A stretch of DNA of 64,000 nucleotides from DASUNQ01 sp036277075 (GTDB lineage: Bacteria > Acidobacteriota > Thermoanaerobaculia > Multivoradales > UBA5704): the NCBI GenBank assembly GCA_036277075.1, contig DASUNQ010000027.1:1-64000 (forward strand), read 5' to 3'. Positions 34,365 to 43,213 of the stretch are shown piece by piece. The first letter of the stretch is position 1; each line of letters starts with the position of its first letter. The position numbers were made by a program, and so were the translations under genes. The notes beneath the pieces are model-generated. The model saw only the letters and a list, made by a program, of their open reading frames with translations. It had not been told where the DNA came from and did not search any database.

Positions 34365-35628
34365 CGCCTACGTCGTCGGCAAGCGGGAGTACCTGACCCG
34401 GATCAAGGGGAAGGGCTTCTGGCTGGCGACGATCGGGCTGCCGCTCTTCCTGGCCGTGATGATGGTGGTGCCGGCGCTGGTCATGACGCGCAGCCGCTCG
34501 GGTCAGCGGCTGGCGGTCGTCGACCGGACGGGCGAGCTGGCGGCGCCGCTGGCCGAGAAGCTCTCCGCCGCGCAGGCGGGGGGGGCCGGGTCGGTGGACT
34601 TCACGCTGCGCGTCCTGCCGCCGGAGGCGGACGCCGCCGCGCAGCGGGCGCGGCTCGACCGCATGGTCCTCGCCGGCGAGATCGACGCCTGGATCTGGCT
34701 CGCACCCGAGGACCTGGCGCGCGGCCGCTTCGAGTACCACGCCGAGAGCGTCTCCTCCTGGCTGACGCAGGCGATCCTCCAGCGCGCGGTCTCCGAGCTG
34801 GTGAGCGCATGGCGTCTCCGGCGCGCCGGCTTCGACAGCGCGCTGATCGCGAAGCTCACCGCGGGCGTCGACCTCGACACGGTGCGGATCTCCGAGGCCG
34901 GCAGCCGCGCCGAGGGGGGGCTCGGCGGCTTCGCGCTGGCGATCGGCCTCTTCGTCACCCTCTATTCGGTGCTGATCCTCTACGGCACCCAGGTCATGCA
35001 GGGGGTGATCGAGGAGAAGAGCTCGCGCATCGTCGAGGTGGTGACCTCGGCGGTGGCGCCGCTCGAGCTGATGCTCGGCAAGCTGGTCGGGATCTGCCTC
35101 GTCGGCCTGACGCAGGTGGCGATCTGGATGACCGCCGCGGTGGTCCTCACCGCGCCCGGGCTCCTCGCCTCGCGCGCCATGCCGGCGGGGGTGACGATGC
35201 CGGCGATCACGCCCGGCATCGTCGGCCACTTCCTGGCGCTCTTCCTGATCGGCTACTTCCTCTTCGCCACCTTCTACGCCATGGTCGGCGCCGCCTGCAA
35301 CAGCATGCAGGAGGCGCAGCAGCTCGCCAGCTTCGCCATCCTCTTCCTCGTCGCGCCGATGTTCTTCTTCATGCAGGTCATCAACGACCCCGACGGGCGG
35401 CTGGCGGTGGTGACCTCGCTCATCCCCTTCTTCACGCCGCTGGTCATGATGCTGCGGATCGCGATCAAGATGCCGCCGCTCTGGCAGCTCGCGCTGGGCT
35501 ACGCGCTGGCCCTGCTCACGACCTTCGGGATGGTCTGGCTCTGCGCGCGGATCTACCGCGTCGGCATCCTGATGTACGGCAAGCGGCCGACGCTGGCCGA
35601 GCTCTGGCGCTGGGCGCGCTATGCCTAG
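34351..35628 (+). CDS. ABC-2 type permease (NatB-like)
   Basis: 425 residues from a GTG at 34351, overlapping the ATPase gene by 14 bp. One N-terminal helix (~24-44) is followed by a ~170-residue exported domain and then five to six helices near the C-terminus; the motif GVIEEKSSRIVEVVTSAVAPLELMLGK between helices is a hallmark of NatB/COG1668 permeases. With the ATPase it would form a two-subunit exporter for Na+, a peptide or another small compound. Its last codon and TAG stop fall in a copy of a repeat (see 35626-35658), so the repeat set the C-terminus of this protein. Confidence 0.9.
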   Translation: MRPSDAYVVGKREYLTRIKGKGFWLATIGLPLFLAVMMVVPALVMTRSRSGQRLAVVDRTGELAAPLAEKLSAAQAGGAGSVDFTLRVLPPEADAAAQRARLDRMVLAGEIDAWIWLAPEDLARGRFEYHAESVSSWLTQAILQRAVSELVSAWRLRRAGFDSALIAKLTAGVDLDTVRISEAGSRAEGGLGGFALAIGLFVTLYSVLILYGTQVMQGVIEEKSSRIVEVVTSAVAPLELMLGKLVGICLVGLTQVAIWMTAAVVLTAPGLLASRAMPAGVTMPAITPGIVGHFLALFLIGYFLFATFYAMVGAACNSMQEAQQLASFAILFLVAPMFFFMQVINDPDGRLAVVTSLIPFFTPLVMMLRIAIKMPPLWQLALGYALALLTTFGMVWLCARIYRVGILMYGKRPTLAELWRWARYA

Positions 35629-35658
35629 GCGCGAGAGCTTTCGCGCCGGGCTCCGATC
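35626..35658. repeat. Copy of the palindromic repeat, supplying the stop codon of the ABC permease gene
   Basis: This segment (TAGGCGCGAGAGCTTTCGCG then CCGGGCTCCGATC) matches the 34-bp unit found twice at 51734-51845 with a few changes. Its first half folds into a hairpin (GGCGCGA with TCGCGCC). The TAG at its left end is the stop of the permease gene. CCTAG flanks both ends (CCTAGG at 35624-35629, CCTAG near 35658-35662). Confidence 0.65.
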
Positions 35659-35664
35659 CTAGCG

Positions 35665-36108
35665 GTGGGCCGCGCCGACCCCCGGCCGCCGCCGCCGAGC
35701 GACCCCGAGGCCGGCGTCTGGCGCGGCCGCTCGGTGGCGCGGCGGTTCGTGTCGCCCGACGGGATGACCGTCCTCGTCGGCCGCACCGCCGACGACAACG
35801 ACCTCCTGACCTTCGAGCTCGCCGCCCCGCGCGACTTCTGGCTCCACGTCGCCGCCGACTCGGGGTCGCACGTCGTGGTGCGCAACCCCGAGGGCCTCGA
35901 GCGGCTGCCACGCGAGACCGCCCGCTTCGCCGCCGCCCTCGCCGCCGGCTACTCGAAGCTGGCGCGCGGCGGGCGCACCGCGGTCCACGTCACCACCCGG
36001 AACGAGGTGACGAAGCGGCGCGGCGCTCCGCCCGGCGAGGTCCTCCTCGGGCGCTACACGACCGTCTACGCGCAGCCGTCGAAGGGCGGCGGCGCGGCCG
36101 GCGGCTGA
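35665..36108 (+). CDS. NFACT-R (DUF814) RNA-binding-like protein
   Basis: 147 residues from a GTG at 35665. Residues ~25-135 match the NFACT-R fold: a strand RRFVSPDGMTVLVGR, then NDLLTFELAAPRDFWLHVAADSGSHVVVRNP, and a conserved basic RNEVTKRRGAPPGEVLL near the end. This domain is the C-terminal RNA-binding part of RqcH/FbpA-type proteins in ribosome quality control. Here it is stand-alone, without the NFACT-N or coiled-coil parts, a form seen in several bacteria whose role is unclear. Confidence 0.88.
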   Translation: MGRADPRPPPPSDPEAGVWRGRSVARRFVSPDGMTVLVGRTADDNDLLTFELAAPRDFWLHVAADSGSHVVVRNPEGLERLPRETARFAAALAAGYSKLARGGRTAVHVTTRNEVTKRRGAPPGEVLLGRYTTVYAQPSKGGGAAGG

Positions 36109-36112
36109 CGCC

Positions 36113-37552
36113 TCAGTTCACGCAGAGGACGCGCGAGACGACCCCCCTCCAGCCCCGCGAGAGACCGATGATGTATCGGTCCGGCCCGCACTCGCCCCTC
36201 CAGTCCCCCGGCGACCAGTCGTGGTCGAGCGTCGACTCGGAGCCCGGTTCCGCGCCGCTTCCGGATTCGATGACGAGGCTGCGCGCGTTGGCCACGCTCG
36301 CGTTCAAACCGGACGCTTTGCAGCAGACGATCTTCGCCAGCTCGCCGGCCGGCGTCTGGGACACGCCGAAGACGTACTCGTCCTTCTCGCAGGTCGTCTT
36401 CCATTCGTTCGGCGCCCAGTCCTCGGCGGGTTTCATGGTCGCGGCCTGGTGGTCGCCGGGGCCCGTTTCCTTGACGTAACAACTGGTCGGCTGGAATTTC
36501 CCCGGCCAGTCGTTGCGGCACTGGACATTGCGCGCCATGTACGCGTTGTACTCGGCGTAGTCCGACCAGACCGATTTGGAGATGCCGGTCATCGGCTGGC
36601 CGAGAGGGCAGGTCGCCTTGTACTGGCCCGGCGCCCAATCCCAGCCGGCGGCCTGACCGGGGAGGTCCTTCGTGTACCGGCTGTCAGAGCGATAGAACGA
36701 GCCCACCGCGAAGTTCGTGTTGAACAATCCGTAGATGTACCTCGCCGCCCAGGGCTGGGCGTCCTCCAGCGCTTCACGGGCCCGCGCCAACGTGATGCTC
36801 AAGGGAAAGTAGCGGTCTCCGAGCCAGGATAGCCCGTACGGGTTGGCGCCCGTCTTCTCGTTGTACACATCGCGGGTCACCTGGACCAAGGCCCACGACG
36901 CGGTGTCGTAGCGCTGTGGCGGCCAGATCTTGAATCCCCAGAGGGTTGTCCCTGTGGCGAACCGGCTGGTGTCTTTCCAAGGGAAATGGTAACGCTCGGA
37001 AATTTCCTTCTCGATTCTGGCGTGTGCGTCGCCGATGACGTTGATCACGTGCATCGGTTGGGACAGGTCGGTGACGTAATGGAGGGCGAGCCCAAGCCAG
37101 AAACAATCGCCGTTCTCGCGCCAGACCCCGATGTACTTGTCCGCTTGCTCGCGCGCGTTGTCGTGATGGTAGCGGTTGGCGCTGCGGGCGTTGAAATGGT
37201 TGTCGTACGGCCACCCCTTGGGATGGTTGGAGTTCCAGAAGTGGGTCCCCTCGGCGCCGTTGGGCGAGCCGTTGTCCACGTAGCTGGAGCTGGTGTCGGC
37301 GCGGTTGAGGCCTTCCATCCACCGGTTCTTGCACGTTTCGTCACGCCGCATCTTGGCAAGTGCGGCCTGCGCCACCGGGCGGGTGCCGAGTGTCACGATG
37401 AGGTCCAGCGCGCGGTTCACGATGTAGAGGTGAGAGTTCCCCGCCTCCTCCGTGTACCGGTCGTTGGCGGTGTTCCAGGCCGCCGCGTTCGCCGACACCA
37501 GGCAAGCCGCGACACACAGCCCTCCCGCGAGAGCCTTCGCGTTCATCTTCAC
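36113..37552 (-). CDS. Secreted zinc-dependent phospholipase C with triple C-terminal repeat
   Basis: 479 residues. Residues 1-25 are a signal peptide ending AAA so that Trp26 becomes the mature N-terminus, which is a zinc ligand in known bacterial PLC enzymes. Further ligands fit the family: GNSHLYIV, EGLNRAD, GTHFWN and HYVTDLSQPMHV. Residues ~300-479 contain three similar modules starting GWDWAPGQYKATC, DWAPNEWKTTC and DHDWSPGDWRGEC, each with a G(I/V)S motif; these look like lectin or lipid-binding repeats and are absent from the short PLC forms. The enzyme hydrolyses phospholipids outside the cell or in the periplasm. It may scavenge phosphate or attack other cells. Confidence 0.9.
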   Translation of the reverse strand: MKMNAKALAGGLCVAACLVSANAAAWNTANDRYTEEAGNSHLYIVNRALDLIVTLGTRPVAQAALAKMRRDETCKNRWMEGLNRADTSSSYVDNGSPNGAEGTHFWNSNHPKGWPYDNHFNARSANRYHHDNAREQADKYIGVWRENGDCFWLGLALHYVTDLSQPMHVINVIGDAHARIEKEISERYHFPWKDTSRFATGTTLWGFKIWPPQRYDTASWALVQVTRDVYNEKTGANPYGLSWLGDRYFPLSITLARAREALEDAQPWAARYIYGLFNTNFAVGSFYRSDSRYTKDLPGQAAGWDWAPGQYKATCPLGQPMTGISKSVWSDYAEYNAYMARNVQCRNDWPGKFQPTSCYVKETGPGDHQAATMKPAEDWAPNEWKTTCEKDEYVFGVSQTPAGELAKIVCCKASGLNASVANARSLVIESGSGAEPGSESTLDHDWSPGDWRGECGPDRYIIGLSRGWRGVVSRVLCVN

Positions 37553-37573
37553 CTCCCTTGGGTTGGCCCGAGT

Positions 37574-38161
37574 CTACCAGTCCGGGAAGTGCGGGTCGGC
37601 GCGGACGCGCTCGGCCTGGGCGAGGTGGCGCTGCTGGTGGACGACGAGGAGGACCAGCGACTCGCCCAGCCGCAGGCGGAGGAGGCGGGAGATCGGCGAG
37701 GCGACGTGGAGGCGGTTGAGCGGCAGTCCCTCGGCGTCGCGCAGCAGGCCGGCGGTCGTCGCCTGGCCGGCCATGAAGTGGCGCCAGGACTTGGGCGGCG
37801 GCTTGTCCTCGGGGCGGAAGACCTTCGGCGCGCGGGCGCGATAGGCGCTCCCCGGCCGCATGGCGGAGATCATCCGCCGGCCGATCCAGGATTTGGCGAT
37901 CGGCTCCTCCGCGCCGCGGCGCTTGCCCCGCGCCCGCGCCCGCTCGATCACCGGCCGGGCGCGCCAGGCGTAGAGGGTATCGGCGATCCGCAGGTGCTCG
38001 AAGCAGTGGGCGATCGACCAGCTCTCGAGATTGGTCCGCCAGGTGAGCTGGTCGTCGGAGAGGCCCGTGCAGAGCCGCTCGGTGGCGCGCGAGACCTCCT
38101 CGAGGTCGGCGGCGAGGGAGCGCAGGTCCGGGGGGCGCCGCGGCGGCGCGGGCTCGCTCAC
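37574..38161 (-). CDS. DinB-like family protein
   Basis: 195 residues from a GTG at 38161 that overlaps the recQ stop (GTGA), so it is co-translated with the helicase. Helices LRSLAADLEEVSRATERLCTG and WSIAHCFEHLRIADTLYAW match a DinB four-helix bundle; the His in CFEHL and two His in VVHQQRHLAQ are the expected metal ligands. DinB-fold proteins include thiol-transferases and uncharacterised metal enzymes, often damage-inducible. The link to a RecQ helicase is suggestive, but specific function is unknown. Confidence 0.85.
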   Translation of the reverse strand: MSEPAPPRRPPDLRSLAADLEEVSRATERLCTGLSDDQLTWRTNLESWSIAHCFEHLRIADTLYAWRARPVIERARARGKRRGAEEPIAKSWIGRRMISAMRPGSAYRARAPKVFRPEDKPPPKSWRHFMAGQATTAGLLRDAEGLPLNRLHVASPISRLLRLRLGESLVLLVVHQQRHLAQAERVRADPHFPDW

Positions 38162-39741
38162 GAGGTCCTCCTGCGCTCCTCGGGCAGCAGCACCCGCCCG
38201 GCGAGATCCTCCCAGCCGCCGCGCCAGGCCTCCTCGGTCAGGTGCGCGCGCTGGAAGTGAATCTCCTCGCCGTCGCGGGCGAAGGAGCCGGCGGCGAGGC
38301 GCACGAGGCCGGCGCGGTGGAGGCCGCCCAGGAGCCGGTCGCAGCGGGCGCGGTCGAGGCCGTCGCCGGCGAGGGCGCGGCCGAGCTGCCCCGGGGTCTG
38401 GCCGTCCGTCTCGCGCAGGGCGTCGAGCAGGCGGTGGAGGCCGCCGGCCTCGCGCGCCGTCGGCGGGCGGAAGCGGCGGACGGCGCAGCGCGCCGGGGCG
38501 CAGGCGTCGCAGAGGCCGCAGGGGGCGCCGGCGTCCGCCTCGTCGCCGAAGTGGCGCAGGAGGGCGAGCATGCGGCACTCCTGACCCCCGGCGCAGCGCC
38601 CGATCGCGCCGAGCATGGCGCGGCGGTGGGGGCGCCGCTCGGGGTCGGGCGCGTCGCGCTCGAGCAGCGCCTCCTGCAGCCGCCGGTCGGCGAAGGAGTG
38701 GAGCAGGACGGCGCGGGCCGGCAGGCCGTCGCGGCCGGCGCGGCCGATCTCCTGGTACCACCCTTCGATCGACGCCGGCAGCGCCGTGTGCACCACGGTG
38801 CGCACGTCCGCCTTGTCGATCCCCATGCCGAAGGCGATCGTGGCGACGACGGCGTCGAGCGCGCCGGCGAGGAAGGCCGACTGCACGCGCTCGCGCTCCG
38901 CGGCGGCGAGGCCGGCGTGGTACGCGGCCGCGGCAAGGCCGGCGGCGGCGAGGTCGGCGGCCAGCGCCGCCGCCTCCTTGCGCGTCGGGACGTAGACCAG
39001 CGCCGGGCGGTGGGCTGGATCGTCGAGGAGACCGAGGACGGCGGCGCGCCGCGCCGACGGCGGCAGCTCCACCACCTCGATCGCCAGGTTGGTGCGGCGC
39101 AGGCCGAGGAGGAAGCGCGCCGGGTCGGCGAGGCCGAGCTGGCGGGCGATGTCGTCCTGGACTCGGGGCGTGGCGGTGGCGGTCAGGGCCACGACCGGCG
39201 CCGGGCGGAGGCCGGGCAGGCGCTCGCCCAGGAGCCGGTAGTCGGGGCGGAAGTCGTGCCCCCAGTGCGAGATGCAGTGCGCCTCGTCGATCGCGACCAG
39301 GGCCGGCGGGCGGCGCGCCAGGAGCTCGGGGAAGCCGGGCGCCGCCAGCCGCTCGGGGGCCAGGAAGAGGTAGTCGAGGCGGCCGTGGAGGTAGTCGCGA
39401 CAGGCGACTGCGGCTTCGGCGCGCCCGCGCCCGGAGTGCACCCGTGCGGCGCGCAGGCCGAGGGCGTCGAGGCGCGCCACTTGGTCCTCCATGAGTGCGA
39501 TGAGCGGCGAGACGACGAGCGTCGTGCCGCCGCGCGCCAGCCCCGGGAGCTGGTAGCAGAGCGACTTGCCGGCCCCGGTCGGCATGACGAGGAGGACGTC
39601 CCGCCCCGCCGCGACCGCGCGGCACACCGCCTCCTGCCCCGGCCGGAAATCGGCCAGGCCGAAGACGGCGTGGAGCAGCCCGCGCAAGCGGTCGGCAGGC
39701 GCGGCGGCGGCCGAAGGGCCGAAGAGCGGGAGCGAGGACAT
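38158..39741 (-). CDS. recQ: RecQ-family ATP-dependent DNA helicase
   Basis: 527 residues from the ATG at 39741 (MSSLPLFG); an upstream ATG at 39804 would add 21 unlikely residues. Motif I is MPTGAGKSLCYQLPG, motif II IDEAHCISHWGHDFRPDY and motif VI QEIGRAGRDG, all RecQ-type. A zinc-binding region follows (CRML ... CGLCDAC). The winged-helix part is short and there is no HRDC domain, so this is a compact RecQ. The enzyme unwinds DNA 3' to 5' in recombination and repair. The DinB-like gene is coupled to it. Confidence 0.93.
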   Translation of the reverse strand: MSSLPLFGPSAAAAPADRLRGLLHAVFGLADFRPGQEAVCRAVAAGRDVLLVMPTGAGKSLCYQLPGLARGGTTLVVSPLIALMEDQVARLDALGLRAARVHSGRGRAEAAVACRDYLHGRLDYLFLAPERLAAPGFPELLARRPPALVAIDEAHCISHWGHDFRPDYRLLGERLPGLRPAPVVALTATATPRVQDDIARQLGLADPARFLLGLRRTNLAIEVVELPPSARRAAVLGLLDDPAHRPALVYVPTRKEAAALAADLAAAGLAAAAYHAGLAAAERERVQSAFLAGALDAVVATIAFGMGIDKADVRTVVHTALPASIEGWYQEIGRAGRDGLPARAVLLHSFADRRLQEALLERDAPDPERRPHRRAMLGAIGRCAGGQECRMLALLRHFGDEADAGAPCGLCDACAPARCAVRRFRPPTAREAGGLHRLLDALRETDGQTPGQLGRALAGDGLDRARCDRLLGGLHRAGLVRLAAGSFARDGEEIHFQRAHLTEEAWRGGWEDLAGRVLLPEERRRTS

Positions 39742-39863
39742 CGAGCGGCTCGGAAAGAGAAGGCTATCGCAGAAGCCGCGCTCGTAACTCTTGGCTCCGA
39801 CCATCGCCTATTTGAGCAATCGATGTCTCATTGGCGGGACATCGGCGATCGGGAGGACCAAGT

Positions 39864-40418
39864 ATGGGCATGGCTAGACTCAACATCTGGGTCTCCGGTC
39901 TCGACGACCCCTGCAGGATCGCCGACGAACGGACGTGGTACGTCACGATCTACCGCTGCGACGGCAGCGTCCTCGAGTGGTGCGGCCGGCGCTACGTGGT
40001 GCTCCCGGCGCGCTGCGGCCACCTCGAGGTGGAGGTGCCCCCGGGCTGCTACCGGATCATCGCGGTCTGGAGCTTCGCGATTCTGGGCGGCATCTACCAC
40101 GTCAACCACTTCACCGACTCGGCGGTGGTGCAGGCGTGCTGCGACGAGCACGTCTGCGTGACGTTGTTCAACCCGAGCGTCCACCGCTGCGGGACCATCT
40201 TCCTGCGGGCGGTGCAGGACATCGTGCTGCAGAAGGGTGTCAAGCGGGAGACCGCCCAGCAGGTGGAGAGGGCGGTTCAGGCGTTCCTCGCCGAGCTGCC
40301 GCCGCCACCCGGCACCTTCGAGCTCGCCCACCTCGACGAGATCGAGAAGCTGGTGCGGGAGCAGGAGAAGGGTCAGGGGCAGGGCAAGGGCAAGGATGGG
40401 GAGAAGAAGGGGCGCTGA
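39864..40418 (+). CDS. Hypothetical Cys-rich soluble protein
   Basis: 184 residues from the ATG at 39864 (MGMARLNIWV), preceded by GGAGG at a 7-base spacing; longer upstream frames lack a ribosome site. The N-terminal ~110 residues are beta-rich with many cysteines (RCDGSVLEWCGRRY, PARCGHLEVEVPPGCYRI, VVQACCDEHVCVTLF), which suggests metal binding or disulfides. Residues ~115-185 are helical with a Lys/Gly/Gln-rich tail. There is no signal peptide. I do not recognise the family. A perfect 14-bp hairpin immediately downstream would end its message. Confidence 0.65.
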   Translation: MGMARLNIWVSGLDDPCRIADERTWYVTIYRCDGSVLEWCGRRYVVLPARCGHLEVEVPPGCYRIIAVWSFAILGGIYHVNHFTDSAVVQACCDEHVCVTLFNPSVHRCGTIFLRAVQDIVLQKGVKRETAQQVERAVQAFLAELPPPPGTFELAHLDEIEKLVREQEKGQGQGKGKDGEKKGR

Positions 40419-40426
40419 GACCAACC

Positions 40427-40464
40427 GAGGGCGGGCCGCCGCTAACTCGTGGCGGCCCGCCCTC
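40427..40464. terminator. Hairpin between convergent genes
   Basis: Bases 40427-40440 and 40451-40464 are perfect 14-bp inverted repeats (GAGGGCGGGCCGCC) with a 10-base loop that contains the stop codon of the minus-strand gene. There is no run of T on either side, so it may pause or block polymerase from both directions rather than act as a classic intrinsic terminator. Confidence 0.55.
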
Positions 40465-41488
40465 GCCGTAGCGAGGTGCGCAGCTCGAGGGTGGCGAGGG
40501 CGGGGAGGCCGACGGCGAGGACGACGCCGTAGTGGAGGCCGCGGTAGAGGAGGGTGCCGGCGGCGGCGTCGATGCGGTCGACCCCCAGGGCGGCGAAGGT
40601 GGCGACCATCGCCGCCTCGGTGGCGCCGATGCCGCCGGGGACGCCGGTGAGCATGCCGGCGGCGAGGCCGAGCGAGACCGCGCCGACGACGACCGCCATC
40701 CGCACCTCGGCGCCGAAGCCGCGGAAGACCAGCCACTGCGCGAAGGCGTTGAGGAGGAAGAAGGCGGCGCCGATCCCCACCACCTGGACGCGCAGGCGGC
40801 GGTCGGCGAAGAGGCGCGCGAAGACCTCGACCGCCTCGTGACTGTGGGAGAGCAGTCTGCCGACGCGCCCCGAGGCGGCCGCGGCGCGGCGCGCCAGGAG
40901 GGCCGCCAGCCGGCCGCCCCCCTCGCCGCCGCCGCTGCGGCGGCTCCAGACGAAGAGCGCGACGCCGGTCGCGACGAAGGCCGCGAGCGCCGCCCAACCG
41001 AGCCGCCAGCGCCCGAGCGCGAAGGCCACGACGATGACCGCCGCCCAGGAGAGCGCGGTCATCACCGCGTTGTGTGCGAGCTGGTCGAAGAGCACCACGC
41101 CGTAGGCGCGGCCGAAGCTGCCGGGTCCGCCCCGCGCGGTATAGCGGGCGCGCAGGAGGCCGCCGGCGAGGCGCACCGTCGGGGTCACCATGTTGACCGC
41201 CGCCGACGAGAGGAGGGAGAAGAAGCCGGTGACCAGGCTCGGCGCGCGCTCGACGCGGCGCATCGCCAGGTACCAGCGCACGTCCCAGACCGCGAAGCGC
41301 GCCAGGAGGCAGAAGGCGGCGAGGGCGAGGATCGGCCAGCTCGCGCTGTCGAGCCGCGCCGCGACCTCCGCCCAGCGGACGCCGGCGAGGAGCCGCACCG
41401 CGAGCGCCACGGCCAAGCCGACGAGCACGAGCTTGAGGAGGGTGGAGACCCAGGCGCGGAGGCGCGAGCGGCGAGGTTCCTGCGTCAT
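40442..41488 (-). CDS. Flippase-like integral membrane protein (LPG synthase TM/UPF0104 family)
   Basis: 348 residues from the ATG at 41488. Seven to nine hydrophobic helices are visible, with the family landmarks NMVTPTVRLAGGLLRA, the GVPGGIGATEAAMV loop and a final TLLYRGLHYGVVLAVGLPAL. This family is related to the flippase domain of MprF and to glycan or lipid-precursor flippases. Substrate is unknown. Arg-rich cytosolic tails fit an inner-membrane location. It is divergent from the decarboxylase gene, with only 40 bp between. Confidence 0.85.
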   Translation of the reverse strand: MTQEPRRSRLRAWVSTLLKLVLVGLAVALAVRLLAGVRWAEVAARLDSASWPILALAAFCLLARFAVWDVRWYLAMRRVERAPSLVTGFFSLLSSAAVNMVTPTVRLAGGLLRARYTARGGPGSFGRAYGVVLFDQLAHNAVMTALSWAAVIVVAFALGRWRLGWAALAAFVATGVALFVWSRRSGGGEGGGRLAALLARRAAAASGRVGRLLSHSHEAVEVFARLFADRRLRVQVVGIGAAFFLLNAFAQWLVFRGFGAEVRMAVVVGAVSLGLAAGMLTGVPGGIGATEAAMVATFAALGVDRIDAAAGTLLYRGLHYGVVLAVGLPALATLELRTSLRRGRAATS

Positions 41489-41528
41489 GATGGGCGGCGC
41501 CCAGGATAGCGCGGGCGGAGGAGGCGCG

Positions 41529-42980
41529 ATGGAGGACGAGCTCACGGCCGGACGCCTGGAGCTGTCGCCGGAGGCGATGCGCGCGCTCGGCTACCGCGCG
41601 GTCGACCTGCTCGTCGAGCGCCACGCCGGCGAGCGCGCGCTGCCGGTGACGCGCCACACGCCGCGGGGGCTCCTCGCGGCGCGCCTCGCCGAGCCGCCGC
41701 CCGAGGGGCCGTCCGACCCGCTCGCCGTCCTCGCCCGGTTGGCGCGCGACGTCGTCCCCTTCCAGGGGCACATCGGGCACCCGCGCTTCTTCGCCTTCGT
41801 GCCCAGCCCGAGCAACTTCGTCGGCGTCGTCGCCGACCTCCTCGCCTCCGGTCTCAACCCCTTCTGCGGCACCTGGCTCGAGGGGCCCGGTCCGGCGGAG
41901 GTGGAGCTGGTGACGGTCGACTGGCTGCGCCGGCTCTGCGGGCTGCCCGAGGTGGCCGGCGGGCTCTTCGTCAGCGGCGGGTCGGTGGCGAACTTGACGG
42001 CCCTCGTCGTGGCGCGGGAGGAGCGGCTCGCGGCGCCGATCGAGCGCGGCACGGCCTACCTCTCGGACCAGGCGCACTCCTCGGTCGAGCGCGCCCTGCG
42101 CGTCCTCGGGCTCCCGGCCGCGAACGTGCGCAAGCTGCCGGCGGACGACGGCTGGCGCCTGCCGCTGCCGGCGCTCCGCGCCGCCCTCGCCGCCGACCGC
42201 GCCGCCGGGCTCTCCCCGTTCTGCGTCGTGGCGAGCGCCGGCACCACGAACACCGGCGCCGTCGACCCGCTGCCCGAGCTGGCCGACCTCTGCGCCGAGC
42301 AGCTCCTCTGGCTCCACGTCGACGGCGCCTACGGCGCGGCGGCGGCGCTCTCGGCGCGCGGCCGCGCCACCCTGGCCGGCCTCGAGCGCGCCGACTCGCT
42401 GTCGCTCGACCCCCACAAGTGGCTCTTCCAGCCAATCGAGTGCGGCTGCGTGCTGCTGCGCGACGGCGGGCTCCTGCGGCAGACCTTCCACGTCTTGCCC
42501 GAGTACCTGCAGGACGTCGAGCGCGGGCTCGAGGAGGTCAACTTCTGCGACCTGGGGCTCCAGCTCACCCGCGGCTTCCGCGCGCTCAAGCTCTGGATGT
42601 CGCTCCAGGTCTTCGGTCTCGCCGCCTTCCGCCAGGCGATCGAGCGCGGGATCGCGCTCGCCGAACGGGCCGAAGGCCTGCTGCGCGCGGAGCCCGAGCG
42701 CTGGGAGGTGGTCTCGGCGGCGGCGCTCGGCATCGTCTGCTTCCGCTGGGCGCCGGCGGGGCGGAGCGAGGCGGCGCTCGAGCGCGCCAACCGGGGCGTG
42801 ACCGACGCGCTGCTCGAGGACGGCACCGCCTTTGCGAGCTCGACCCGTCTCGGGAGGCGGACGGTGCTCCGCCTCTGCACGATCAATCCGCGCACGACCG
42901 AGGAGGACCTCCGCTGGACCCTCGGCCGCATGGCGGCGGCCGCCGAGCGGGCGGCGGAAGGGGAGGAGGAGACACGATGA
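41529..42980 (+). CDS. PLP-dependent aromatic-amino-acid-type decarboxylase (group II)
   Basis: 483 residues from the ATG at 41529, preceded by GGAGGAGG. The pattern of the group II decarboxylases is clear: PRFFAFVPSPSNFVGVVAD near residue 90, GLFVSGGSVANLTAL, the strand HVDGAYGAAAAL and the PLP-binding Lys297 in LDPHKWLFQP. The family removes CO2 from aromatic amino acids, tyrosine or glutamate; which one is used here cannot be told. It overlaps the CDGSH gene by four bases (ATGA), so the two form an operon. Confidence 0.9.
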   Translation: MEDELTAGRLELSPEAMRALGYRAVDLLVERHAGERALPVTRHTPRGLLAARLAEPPPEGPSDPLAVLARLARDVVPFQGHIGHPRFFAFVPSPSNFVGVVADLLASGLNPFCGTWLEGPGPAEVELVTVDWLRRLCGLPEVAGGLFVSGGSVANLTALVVAREERLAAPIERGTAYLSDQAHSSVERALRVLGLPAANVRKLPADDGWRLPLPALRAALAADRAAGLSPFCVVASAGTTNTGAVDPLPELADLCAEQLLWLHVDGAYGAAAALSARGRATLAGLERADSLSLDPHKWLFQPIECGCVLLRDGGLLRQTFHVLPEYLQDVERGLEEVNFCDLGLQLTRGFRALKLWMSLQVFGLAAFRQAIERGIALAERAEGLLRAEPERWEVVSAAALGIVCFRWAPAGRSEAALERANRGVTDALLEDGTAFASSTRLGRRTVLRLCTINPRTTEEDLRWTLGRMAAAAERAAEGEEETR

Positions 42981-43213
42981 GCGACACCAAGGTGACGGTG
43001 CTGAAGAACGGCCCCTTGCGCCTCGAAGGGACCGACCTCCTGATCGTCGATCCGGCGGGCAACGCCTTCGGCCTGGGAGGGCGGACCGTGCTCTCCCTCT
43101 GCCGTTGCGGCCAGTCCCAGAACAAGCCGTTCTGCGACGGCAGCCACAACCACCACGGCTTCCAGGACGAGCCCCAGGCCCGCGACCTGCCGCCGAAGAA
43201 GCCGGCGGTCTGA
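42977..43213 (+). CDS. CDGSH iron-sulfur domain protein
   Basis: 78 residues, coupled to the decarboxylase stop by ATGA. The [2Fe-2S] ligands are Cys42, Cys44, Cys53 and His57 in CRCGQSQNKPFCDGSH, the exact CDGSH arrangement. The N-terminal ~35 residues form a beta strand domain (VTVLKNGPLRLEG). Such proteins carry labile Fe-S clusters for redox sensing or transfer. The following metalloprotease gene appears to start in its stop region. Confidence 0.92.
   Translation: MSDTKVTVLKNGPLRLEGTDLLIVDPAGNAFGLGGRTVLSLCRCGQSQNKPFCDGSHNHHGFQDEPQARDLPPKKPAV

Noticed and set aside
40427..40464. Insertion-element end
   Set aside because: It is a short 14-bp perfect hairpin between convergent genes and needs no mobile-element explanation.
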